Positions 53,671 to 62,733 of a stretch of 64,000 bases of DNA are shown here, in pieces. Below the pieces are notes generated by a model. It was given only the letters and a program-made list of their open reading frames with translations, did no database searches and was not told the origin of the DNA. The stretch comes from Yarrowia lipolytica. Its lineage: Eukaryota; Ascomycota; Dipodascomycetes; Dipodascales. The position numbers were made by a program, and so were the translations under genes. The DNA is taken from positions 806,001-870,000 of the forward strand of contig NC_090771.1 in NCBI RefSeq assembly GCF_001761485.1. Reading direction: 5' to 3'. The stretch's first letter is position 1, and every line of letters begins with the position of its first letter.

Positions 53671-53736
53671 AAGTGTCCGTCAACTGTCTGCCAAGTGTCC
53701 GTCAAGTGTCCGTCAAATGCCCGTCAAATGCCCGTT
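53671..53736. repeat. Minisatellite, 6 x 11 bp
   Basis: Six units derived from AAGTGTCCGTC, with progressive base changes along the array, followed by two copies of CAGTACGAGTT. The 11-base period is not a multiple of three, unlike most other arrays here. Confidence 0.92.
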
Positions 53737-54656
53737 CGTATCAGTACGAGTTCAGTACGAGTTCTGTACAGTAATGTACTCAGAGTATTGGTCAAAGCGA
53801 TTCTGAACGTATGCGGAAGACGATACATACGTCCAGATGGTAGAATTCAAAGGTTTTCGCCATGGTATGAAAAAAAAGGGGATATCCTGTTCGAAATATC
53901 TCTTTGGTGAAGTGTGAGTGGTGAAAAGACGGGAAAAAACTGAAATGAAATTTTGGTTATCGCGACATATCGCCAACTCTAAATATACGATAACGGTGAA
54001 TGGCCAAATGCTGGGATTGTTGGCTATTGAAGGGTTAAACGCAAGGGATACAGTCGAAAGCTTTGGTGTTTCAACGAAATGTGTCACATGACAAACTTGC
54101 TGTTCTTTTTGAACCAGTTTGCGCAGTTTTCCATCTCATGGCGGATTATTCAGCAATTTCCGCTACATGACAACCTCACCCTACCATAACTCCTAGCAGG
54201 GATAGTGTAGAGATGAAAGCCTAGCAGAAGAATCCCGTGAATATCGTGTATAGCATCGCTGCTATGTCCTTGTAGACCTTAGGCCAGACCTTTACTGCCA
54301 TTGCTACAGTAAGTGCAGTATGTACAGTACATACAATACATCCGGTTCAACTACTCTTGTCCTGATGACGTCCCATCTCCACAAGGCCAGTAAACACTGT
54401 TGAGTCCCTGTTGAAGGACCTCTTTTCTTAATCATCTTGTCAATAATCCCACAAATTGTCGTTGGATTCAACAAGACCAAAGTTCAACCTGAGTACTGCT
54501 CATCTATACATATTCTCGGATCCTGAAGTCTTTCCTAGTTAGTGCCGGCGACTGTCACCCTTCTATCATACGGCATCACTCTCATCGCCATCTACTGGTA
54601 TTCTATACTGATCCAGCTGTTGAAAAGTTCCTGGCTCAGATAATAGCTAGCTTCAG

Positions 54657-55010
54657 TCATGACTCGGACCAAGATACCTCAACATCCGCCATTTGATGGT
54701 TGACTGTCTGGGGATTTGGTTCTTCTGGATCAGGGGCGATGAACGACAGTCTGGTCATCATCAGATGCCTCCACCACAGCCTAGGATTCCATATCGTCAA
54801 CCTGAACGGAGACTCCAAGTGTCTGACTTCCGCTTTTTCTTCTCTCGAAGACAATGTTTCATTCCATGACCTCAGTGTCATCTCTACATCGACCTACTGG
54901 AGCCGAATGTTGCGTGCGTGCTTTCCATTGCTCCGGCACTGCCTCGTAGACTTGCACGTTCACCTCTTCAAGTCCCTTCCACTCAACGATGGCTACAAGT
55001 AGCTGGTCTA
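54657..55010 (-). pseudogene. Coding-like traces, minus strand
   Basis: Reading the minus strand, one frame gives VAIVEWKGLEEVNVQVYEAV and related charged stretches. Another frame gives a 74-codon run ending in SWSES. The pieces do not form one frame. It may be an old gene remnant or chance. Confidence 0.25.
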
Positions 55011-55161
55011 TCTATAACTCATATATTACCATCACGTGAGTGGGCTGTAGCGTTCTGTACATATTTTAGCACGGAGCATTGTGATCATCAGTGCTTTACG
55101 TGAGCGTAACATGTGACCCACTTTCTGTGAAAAAAATGATTTGTCACACTCACGGTCCATC

Positions 55162-56176
55162 TCACCGTTTTTTCTGGCTCAACACGGCGCCCAGAACAGC
55201 AGCTCCCACCGCAATGACTCCTCCCACAATAGCAATTCCAATCATGCCCTCCTTGGCCAGCTTGTCCTCGATGATCTGACGCAGCTTGGCGCTCTGGGGG
55301 TCATCGGGCTCGATCTGCAGCAACAGGTCGCAGTATTTCCGAGCATCTGTGTATTCGCCAAGCTTGTAGGAGCCGATGGCAAGGTAGTAGAGGCACTCTC
55401 GACGTCGAGAGGGCGTGTCCTTGTACACCTGGGCCAGGATCTGCACTCCCAGCTGCTGGTCCTCGACCTTTCGAGACTTGATCAGACCCCAGGCATAGTT
55501 GAAGCGGGTCTGCACCGAGACAAAGTCGCCCTCGTTGTTGTACTGTTGAGAAAGAACGTAGAGCTCTTCGTCCGAGAGCGGAGACTCGATATCGACGAGG
55601 TCTGTGTTAGAACGGAAGTGGCTGCAGTCCGGGGAGTTGGGGGTAGGTGTCATGTGACAGGGTTGTTGGAGGTAGATCCAACGGAGTAGAGCAAGCAGGT
55701 AAGGAGTTCTAAAAACTGGTATCAATGAGATGTAGAAAGTGCAGTAACGTATCGACGGTCTCAGTTGCGTCTTTGGCCATGGTTTGTAGAGGACCACTGT
55801 AGGCAGCGCCGATTCAACCAGCACCAATGTAAAGTCAACACTGATTGAATCAACACCGAATACTATATGAACCTCCGCCACGCCGCCTCCACTGCCTCAG
55901 AGAATATCCTTGAAAACAACTAAATTGACCACTCAAAATTTGGAACCAACACGTCATAGACAAGTCCAACCAACCGCTCCACTCCATCACTTTCACCCAC
56001 CAATCGGCGCAAACATGGGTATCTCAGGACTCATCTCAGCTGTCGTTTCAGCTGTCGTCTCAGTTGTCGTTCCAAATCGCTTGTCACCCTAACCCCTCAA
56101 ACACCCTCCCCTCGCCTCAATTCCCTAACCCGGCTCTCCATCAATACTCACTGGGCAAATAGTCCTCCTTCTTCAT
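55162..56176 (-). CDS. FIS1: Mitochondrial fission protein FIS1 (two exons)
   Basis: Exon 1 is 56152-56176 on the minus strand (ATG plus 22 bases, MKKEDYLP). The intron is 55602-56151 (550 nt), starting GTGAGT and ending CTAACACAG. Exon 2 is 55162-55601. The join splits codon nine and gives 154 residues, the length of yeast Fis1. The body is a TPR-like helical bundle with the very conserved RFNYAWGLIKS, SRRRECLYYLAIG and YKLGEYTDARKYCDLLL. The C-terminal anchor is GMIGIAIVGGVIAVGAAVLG with the basic tail SQKKR, which inserts in the mitochondrial and peroxisomal outer membrane. Fis1 recruits Mdv1/Dnm1 for organelle division. The gene diverges from uS13m, sharing about 540 bases of promoter. 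Confidence 0.93.
56036..56071. repeat. Tandem repeat, 3 x 12 bp (TCAGCTGTCGTT) in the FIS1 intron
   Basis: Three units with two base changes, lying within the FIS1 intron. Confidence 0.85.
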
Positions 56177-56714
56177 GGTTGTGTATGGCGGATAGTACAT
56201 GTGTGCGGGATCGAATATGTAGGGTTGCTGCAGTGGCGAGTCACGTGAGCGAACTTTAACGAAAATTAAACGGAGTCACAAAACCGGCACACAAAGAGCC
56301 TTCAGAATGTTTGATAACTCGGTCGCAGGTCGATATCACTAGACTAGGGACCAGGCATTATCCGCCCCCGTGGCGCTAACGAGCTTAGTCATCACGGAGT
56401 TAGCATAAAACCTTATTTCGATATGTGCAACCTTATCGTTGTTGGCCAATGAGAGTGCTGTTTTTTAAAAACCGCAATACCGCTTCCCGGCAGAGTGACC
56501 AGAGAGCACGTGTGTTGAGCGTTCTGATGAACACAAAAACCGCGTTCAAACGGCGGTATTTCCCTCCCCACTTCCTACATCTCAGGGTTAGGGTAGGGTT
56601 AGGGCGGATGCAGAACCTGTACTATATCAAAAGTCTGGGATAGGGTTTGTTCTTGTGGGAGGTCCTGACTAAGCGCAAATTTCACACACATCACCAAACA
56701 CACATACAGCAAAA
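56177..56714. promoter_or_regulatory. Bidirectional promoter of FIS1 and uS13m
   Basis: 538 bases separate the two start codons. It includes CACGTG near 56244 and a block of TTAGGG-type repeats at 56584-56604. No gene lies inside. Confidence 0.6.
56584..56604 (+). promoter_or_regulatory. TTAGGG-type repeat block (Tbf1/Tay1-like site)
   Basis: GGGTTAGGG occurs twice, separated by a TA-shortened unit, about 110 bases before the uS13m ATG. Fungal Tbf1/Teb-type factors bind TTAGGG in promoters of ribosomal and snoRNA genes, and Yarrowia Tay1 binds GGGTTAG in telomeric DNA. Use here is inferred. Confidence 0.5.
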
Positions 56715-57825
56715 ATGGTGGTTCATATTATGGGAAAGCGGTTCCAGAACACCTGGAAGGTTTCTGTGAGTATTTCACGGGTGACATGGAGCGGGTGATG
56801 ACTTGTTCGGAAAAGATGGAGCCACAAATGACCGAGAACGCGATGGATCAAACTGTGAGATTTTGTCATGTGGACATGTTGAGCTGATAAGAGCTTAGGC
56901 GGATGGGAGAAGGACGGGAGAGTGACTAATGATGGGGTTTCGGCGGCGACAAGTGATTTACCGACTTTCAGCTTTCGCAAGTAGGTGAGAGAGAAGAACT
57001 GGTGTGATGATATGAACGTCACACATCCGACATGTACGTGACACGGGCTTGTGCAAACGGCAGTATTGACAATTGAGGACGGTTTACAAGGTGTTCCGAG
57101 ACTCAAACTGTCGTTTAGTCTTGTTTTCGAGACTTTTGGCCCAAAAGAGAGTGATACCATCAACCAACAAATAACGTGTACCCAGGATACGTACATGGAC
57201 GAAAAAGAGTGGATAGACGGCCTATCTACATCTAAGATCTGGTATTCAGCGCAGGTTAAGACCGATGAACACTGATTTTTCCAACCAAAAGCATCAGATC
57301 TTACACCTTACATGTCGACACCCACCATCCTTCCCGAGTGGCGGATTCCACCTGCTTTCTTCAGTTTTGCTCTATTCTCCCCTGCCTCGTGACATACTAA
57401 CTCAGTACGGACTGTCTCAGCAAGTGTTCGGCGTGGGTCCGTTCCAGGCCAAGCGGCTATGTGCCAAGATTGGCCTGTATCCTGGCATGCGAATGGGCGA
57501 GCTCACCCAGGGCGACATCATGGCAATTGTCAAGGAGCTGTCAACCAATGTGACCATCGAGTCCGACCTGGCCAAGAAGATCAACGCCGACATTGAGCGA
57601 AAGCGAAAGACCGGCTCGTACGTCGGTCGACGACACGTCATGGGTATGCCCGTCAAGGGCCAGAAGACTCGAACCAACGGAAAGAACGCCCGACGGTTCA
57701 ACCGAGTGCCCCGACGACACTTTGGCTCCGTTTCCGAAGCTCTCGGCTCACTGGCCAACGAGTACAAGGCTGCCCCTGGAGCCGAGGCCAAGGGCATCAT
57801 GGGATTCCTATCCAAGTTTTGGTAA
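56715..57825 (+). CDS. SWS2: Mitochondrial ribosomal protein uS13m, SWS2 (two exons)
   Basis: Exon 1 is 56715-56765 (MVVHIMGKRFQNTWKVS). The intron is 56766-57405 (640 nt), starting GTGAGT and ending CTAACTCAG. Exon 2 is 57406-57825. The joined protein is 156 residues. The leader MVVHIMGK is almost the same as in yeast Sws2. Exon 2 continues YGLSQQVFGVGPFQAKRLC, then LYPGMRMGELTQGDI, KRKTGSYVGRRHVMGMPVKG and QKTRTNGKNARRFNRVPRR, the S13 tail that contacts the 3' domain of the small mitochondrial rRNA and the decoding site. There is no cleavable-looking presequence; the N-terminus itself serves. The intron is long for this organism's short-gene introns. Confidence 0.95.
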
Positions 57826-58200
57826 TGTATATAGTCTGACCGAGGTTAAAAAATGAAATGTTTGAACGCAAGCGACAAAGTTCCACACTGGTGGCACCGT
57901 CAGATAGTCGTCTACGAGGCGATGTCAAGTTACAGGTTTGTCGTATGTCAATCCAACAAAAGTGTAAACTACTGTAGACTCCCAACTAAAATGTTAACTA
58001 GACTCAAGTACTAAATCTCCAAATGTCAAGTAATTAAACATAAGTTTGTCGCAACTAACAAACAAGGGTGTAACACCAATAAAAAATCATACGACGTGTT
58101 TTTGAAACCACCTGCCTCGCTTTTCTCTACTAGTCCAACCACAGTTTGTGTTTTTCCACGATTCTTGTCATCGCCTTGCTTTTTTTTTGCTGTTTTTTGC

Positions 58201-58225
58201 TTTTTTTTTTTTTTTTTTTTTTTTT
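58201..58225 (+). repeat. Poly(T) run, 25 T
   Basis: A pure T tract, preceded by two shorter T-runs. It is likely polymorphic in length and could exclude nucleosomes in the ROT2 promoter region. Confidence 0.95.
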
Positions 58226-58570
58226 GTGCGGCTCTGAAAAAATTAAGCTCCGTCGTAACGTCAGACTAAAACGACCTTTGATCCACCCACCCCACAAGAC
58301 AACGCAGCTTTCGGCTAAGCCATTACAACAGCATACAACTTGCCCTAGAAGAGTCCGATTTGTCTGGAAAATTTTAAAAAACATTTGTGAAGCCCACATG
58401 ACTACTCAGTTCAATTTTCAAACCGAAAATCCCCAAACCGCGTCTTCTAGATCACGATGGTTCTTTTCGTCAGATCCAACCTAATCAAAACATAGTCCCC
58501 AAGTACAACGAAAACCAAAGAAAAAACACGGTAGTTCGAACACGACATGAGGAAAAAGCATAGGGGAAGT

Positions 58571-58813
58571 CACGTGATCACGTCTCTGGTCTGGTTTATT
58601 ACTAAGCAGATCTTTCACTCCGCGCACTCTTTTGCATTTCTCTTTTCACCAAGCACCATTTGCATGCACATCATCGTCAACTGTCAACCTCCCTGCATGA
58701 ACCTTGAGAGTGTGCAAGCAAGTAGCTACCCCCTTCTTGCCAGTATGGTCACGTGAAACGGTCAGTTTGAAAGCAATTGAGAAAACGACAAGAGTTTTGG
58801 GGGTGGTCACGTG
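58571..58813. promoter_or_regulatory. Three CACGTG boxes before ROT2
   Basis: CACGTG at 58571-58576, 58750-58755 and 58808-58813. The first sits in TCACGTGATCACG, a nested palindrome. In yeasts these are sites for bHLH factors such as Cbf1 or Pho4-type proteins. The target and effect are inferred. Confidence 0.45.
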
Positions 58814-59000
58814 ATGTGTCCATTCGCTGTCCCCGTTTCGGTGCTCTTTTTCTTCTTCTCGCACTCCGTTTATTGCCGCTGCTACATCTCCAACCCCTAC
58901 CCAGATCTACACGTAGCAACTTTATTAGTTAACACGTCTAAAAAGACAATTGTTGTGCCAGTTGGTTACTTGACAAGCTCACCAGTTCTCCCCACACACG

Positions 59001-61766
59001 ATGAAAACGACGTTAGTAGCGCTGCTGTTGCTGGCTCTGTTTGTGGCCAGCTGCGAGGCGGTGACGCGAGGAGCGTTCAAGACGTGCGACCAAAACTCGT
59101 TCTGCAAGCGAAACCGACACTATGCCGACCAGGTGGCCCATCTCCAGAGCTTCTCCAACCCCTACGAGGTCACCAAGGTGTCAATTGGCAAGGGCGAGGC
59201 GTCTGTGTCGATCGTCAAGTCCGTGCCCAAGGCCAAGTCCGTGCCCCTGTCTCTCAAGCTGTCTGTGCTGGCGTCTGGAGGCGTGCGAGTGACTCTGGAT
59301 GAGCCCAACCGGGCCAAGATCAACAACGTGGTCTCCAGCAAACGATACGACGCCTCCCACTGGGCCTTCAATGGCGAGCCCGCCATCGACACCAGCGCCC
59401 AGATTACCGACTACGAACACACCATCGAGGCTATCTACGGCGACAAGACCAAGGCCGTGCTCAACAAAAAGACCCTGCAGCTGGATGTCTACAGAAACGA
59501 CAAACTGGAGGTGTCTGTCAACAAGCGACATTTGCTAAACATGGAACATCTTCGATCCGAGTCCGACAACGACAAGCATCTCAGCTCGTATGAAATCGCC
59601 GACGGCATGTTTAAGGAGGAGTTTGGAGGCCATCCCGACTCCAAACCCAAGGGACCCGAGTCTGTGGCCCTTGATTTCGAGTTCCCCGGCTACAACCACG
59701 TGTACGGAATCCCCGAGCATGCCGACCGGCTGTCTCTGCGGTCTACTCGAGGCCGGAGCGAGGGTGACCATACCGAGCCCTACCGACTCTACAATGTTGA
59801 TATTCTAGAATACGAGACCGACTCACCCATGCCCATGTACGGAGCTATTCCTTTTCTGCAGGCCCGGAAACCGGGCTCTTCCGCTGGTGTTTTTTGGGTC
59901 AATGCTGCTGACACATACATTGACATTCAGAAGGAGGCTTCTCACACAGACACCCACTGGATCTCCGAGTCCGGCACTCTTGATTTTATTGTGTTTGTTG
60001 GCAAGACCCCCGAAGACATTGTTACTCAGTACGGCAGCATCACTGGCTTCACCACCCTTCCCCCCATTTCTGCTACTGCCTACCACCAGTGCCGATGGAA
60101 CTACAACACCCAGGACGACGTTCTGGAGGTGCACGCCAACTTTGACAAGTACGACATTCCCTACGACACCATTTGGCTAGATGTGGAGTACACCCAGGCC
60201 AAAAAGTACTTCACCTGGAACAGAGATGTGTTCCCCGACCCTGGATACATGCTTGGCCAGCTTGACAAGACCTGTCGAAAGTTGACTGTCATCATTGACC
60301 CCCACATCAAGCTCGAGGAGGGTTACAAGGTCTACGACGCACTCAAACAGAAGGGTTTGTACGTGAAATCCAACTCTGGAGACGCCTATGAGGGAGACTG
60401 CTGGCCCGGCAAGTCTGTGTGGATCGACACTACGAACCCCGCTGCTGCCGAGTTCTGGAAGTCGATGCACGCCAAGGAGCCCCAGGGAATTGCTGCCGAG
60501 GCCGACAATATGTTCTTCTGGAACGATATGAACGAGCCCTCAGTTTTCAACGGTCCTGAGACCTCCATTCTGCGAGATACTGTCCATTACGGTGGCTACG
60601 AGAACCGAGACGTGCACAACGCCTTTGGTATGTCAATGATCAACGCCACCTTCGCTGCTCTGACTGCTCGAAACCCCGCCGTTCGGCCTTTCATTCTCAC
60701 CCGGTCTTTCTTCTCTGGAACCCAGCGAACTGCCGCTATGTGGACTGGTGACAACGAGGCTTCGTGGGAATACCTTCAGATTGCCACCCCCATGGTTCTC
60801 ACGCAAAACGTAGCTGGTATGCCTTTTGCTGGAGCTGATGTTGGTGGTTTCTTTGGTAACCCTGCTCCTGAGCTTCTTACTCGATGGTACCAAGCCGGAC
60901 TCTTCTACCCCTTTTTCCGAGCCCATGCCCACATTGATACCAAGCGGCGAGAGCCCTGGCTGGCAGAAGAGGAGCACATTGATTATCTTCGAAACGCCAT
61001 CCGTCTGCGGTATCAGTTGCTGCCCTCTATCTACACTGCGTTCCGACAAGCGTCCGTTTCTGGAGCTCCCATTCTCAAGCCTCTCTTCTACGTGGCCCCT
61101 AACAACCCCGACGCCTATGCCCGTGACGACTCTTTCTTTGTTGGAAACACTGGTCTTCTTGTGCACCCTGTTGTTCATGAGGGCGCTACTTCTGTCAACA
61201 TGTTCATTCCCGATGAGGAGGTGTACTACGACTTCCACTCGTCTCAGCTAGTACATAAGAAGAATGACAAGGGTTTCGAGCTCGAGTACAAGGCCAACAT
61301 TGACACTATTCCAATTCTGCAGCGAGGAGGCCACATTTACGCTCGACGAGACCGAATCCGACGGTCTTCCGAGCTCATGCTCATGGATCCCGTGACATTG
61401 GTGGTGAACGCCAACTCAATGTGGGATGCTGAGGGAGAGCTGTACCTCGATGATGGAAAGGGATACGGCTACAAGAACGGCGACTTCATCCACATGAAGT
61501 TCAACTTTGACGGCCAGGTGCTAAAGGCCTCGTCTCTCAACCCCGACCCCAAGTCCTTTGATTTTGTGCACAAGGCCATTGATATCCCCATTGAGAAGAT
61601 CATTGTCAACTCGCCGGAGATGCTCACGGTTGGATGCACCGTACGACAGGCAGGGCGGGACTGGAACCCCAAGTACGAGACCAAGCAGATTGGTGCTACT
61701 CACCAGACCATTATTCATAACCCAGGTCTGGCTGTTGGTCTCCCTTGGGCCATGTCCTTCTCTTAA
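59001..61766 (+). CDS. ROT2: Glucosidase II alpha subunit (ER, GH31)
   Basis: The protein has 921 residues. The signal peptide MKTTLVALLLLALFVASCEA leads into the typical GAFKTCDQNSFCKRNR cysteine segment of glucosidase II. The GH31 core has IWLDVEYTQAKKYFTWN, the nucleophile Asp at about 509 in FFWNDMNEPSVFNGPE, and the acid/base Asp at about 584 in MWTGDNEASWEYL. RSFFSGTQR and PFFRAHAHIDTKRREPW complete the active site, and a beta-sandwich C-domain follows. It trims the two inner glucoses from N-glycans in the ER with the beta subunit, feeding quality control and cell-wall synthesis. There is no HDEL, as expected, because retention comes from the beta subunit. Confidence 0.97.
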   Translation: MKTTLVALLLLALFVASCEAVTRGAFKTCDQNSFCKRNRHYADQVAHLQSFSNPYEVTKVSIGKGEASVSIVKSVPKAKSVPLSLKLSVLASGGVRVTLDEPNRAKINNVVSSKRYDASHWAFNGEPAIDTSAQITDYEHTIEAIYGDKTKAVLNKKTLQLDVYRNDKLEVSVNKRHLLNMEHLRSESDNDKHLSSYEIADGMFKEEFGGHPDSKPKGPESVALDFEFPGYNHVYGIPEHADRLSLRSTRGRSEGDHTEPYRLYNVDILEYETDSPMPMYGAIPFLQARKPGSSAGVFWVNAADTYIDIQKEASHTDTHWISESGTLDFIVFVGKTPEDIVTQYGSITGFTTLPPISATAYHQCRWNYNTQDDVLEVHANFDKYDIPYDTIWLDVEYTQAKKYFTWNRDVFPDPGYMLGQLDKTCRKLTVIIDPHIKLEEGYKVYDALKQKGLYVKSNSGDAYEGDCWPGKSVWIDTTNPAAAEFWKSMHAKEPQGIAAEADNMFFWNDMNEPSVFNGPETSILRDTVHYGGYENRDVHNAFGMSMINATFAALTARNPAVRPFILTRSFFSGTQRTAAMWTGDNEASWEYLQIATPMVLTQNVAGMPFAGADVGGFFGNPAPELLTRWYQAGLFYPFFRAHAHIDTKRREPWLAEEEHIDYLRNAIRLRYQLLPSIYTAFRQASVSGAPILKPLFYVAPNNPDAYARDDSFFVGNTGLLVHPVVHEGATSVNMFIPDEEVYYDFHSSQLVHKKNDKGFELEYKANIDTIPILQRGGHIYARRDRIRRSSELMLMDPVTLVVNANSMWDAEGELYLDDGKGYGYKNGDFIHMKFNFDGQVLKASSLNPDPKSFDFVHKAIDIPIEKIIVNSPEMLTVGCTVRQAGRDWNPKYETKQIGATHQTIIHNPGLAVGLPWAMSFS

Positions 61767-61942
61767 ACGAGGGAGGTAAAACGAACCATTTGAACAAAGC
61801 GAAAATGCGTATATAGGAATAGAAATTGGTGTATTGATTTGTTCGGAGTACAAAATTAGATCATTGGGGTTGTTTTTTTGAACCAAAAAGTGAAGTTTTT
61901 TCAAAAAATTGAAAATTTTACTCATTAAATAAATGTTAAAAA

Positions 61943-62031
61943 AGAGGACGACAGGACTCGAACCCGCAGCCTTTGGAGGACGTCGTTCAGAAGAACCGAA
62001 ATCCAATGCGCTACCATTACGCCACGTCCTC
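61943..62031 (-). tRNA. tRNA-Arg (anticodon TCG) with a 17-nt intron
   Basis: Minus strand; the mature sequence is the same as the copy at 23563-23656 by eye. The acceptor stem is GAGGACG/CGTCCTC, the anticodon loop TTTCGG precedes the intron at about 61979-61995, and the T-arm is GCGGG TTCGAGT CCTGT. The intron differs in length and 5' half from the other copy but keeps CGACGTC at its 3' end, which can pair with the anticodon. A run of T's on the minus strand follows the gene. Confidence 0.95.
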
Positions 62032-62733
62032 GTGCGATGGTTACTCAAAAATTCGTTAAAACAATATAATCCCGAGAATGTTAAAAACCGGCCATTTTTA
62101 CTCTATTCACGTAATTGATTATACCAAGATATTTTTCAAACGTATATTTATCCTTTTGATTCATTTTCATTTCGACATATCCAAAACTCTGTCTGCAGGC
62201 GGTTCCAAAAGTTGCTTTTTTACAAGGCAGGCATGTCTCAAGTGCGACAACATACTGATATGGGAGAATGAATCGTATCAGAGAGGTATGGTGTAATCTT
62301 GGTTCACTATAAATCAACTTCTTCACCAATTCAGTCTTCTTACCTTCCTGCTGACTCAGTGCGAGCGCGCCGTAGTGGGCATAGCTGTGGGCATCGTCAT
62401 CGTTGTGGACATTGTCTTTTTCTCCATAGCTGTTATGACTCTGTTGTTATTATATTCGGCTTGAAACCAACGAAAGAAAGAACAAGGAGCAAGAGGTCGA
62501 AAATGACGCCGCTCTCTTCTCTCACCTCTTTCAAACAGGACGTTGAGCCACTTGGACATCCTCCACCCGTTCACATGAGTGATATCTCTCCGCCTGAATA
62601 TACTGTTTCAGGATAATTTGAATGAGGTAATTGATCATGTACCTAGAGAAATTGTTATTACTGGCTTGGAATCTTGTAACATGTAACTCGTTTTTATATT
62701 TATATTGCTGTATGGGGGTGGGATTTGTTTGGC
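62032..62733. other. Spacer between tRNA-Arg and the coiled-coil gene
   Basis: Contains the candidate micro-gene at 62268-62464 and, beyond it, frames such as 62299-62616 with a protein-like tail (PPPVHMSDISPPEYTVSG). No secure gene was found. Confidence 0.45.
62268..62464 (+). CDS. Candidate spliced micro-gene: single-pass membrane peptide
   Basis: Exon 1 is 62268-62285 (MNRIRE) followed by GTATGG. The intron is 62286-62359 (74 nt) ending CTGACTCAG. Exon 2 is 62360-62464. The joined frame is 40 residues, nearly all one membrane segment (VVGIAVGIVIVVDIVFFSIA and then VMTLLLLY). CTGAC is a weaker branch site than the usual CTAAC, and GTATGG is not the preferred donor, so the call is tentative. 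The part following the stop also looks coding in another frame, so a longer or damaged gene is possible. Confidence 0.3.

Larger units (their letters stand above)
52019..55161. other. Gene-poor stretch with decayed coding traces
   Basis: Starts with the LSM8 promoter. Two groups of coding-like traces are listed separately (52866-53451 plus strand, about 54657-55010 minus strand). An 11-bp minisatellite lies at 53671-53736. GTAC-type words are frequent near 53750-53775 and 54305-54340. No intact gene is seen. Confidence 0.5.
57826..59000. other. Spacer upstream of ROT2
   Basis: Includes a 25-base T-run at 58201-58225 and three CACGTG boxes at 58571, 58750 and 58808, the last two within 250 bases of the ROT2 ATG. 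Frames such as 58811-59302 overlap the ROT2 start in another frame and are not genes. Confidence 0.55.

Noticed and set aside
56584-56672. Telomerase RNA template
   Set aside because: A CCTGACTAA word and TTAGGG repeats lie close together, but one and a half repeats of the Yarrowia telomere unit are not present.
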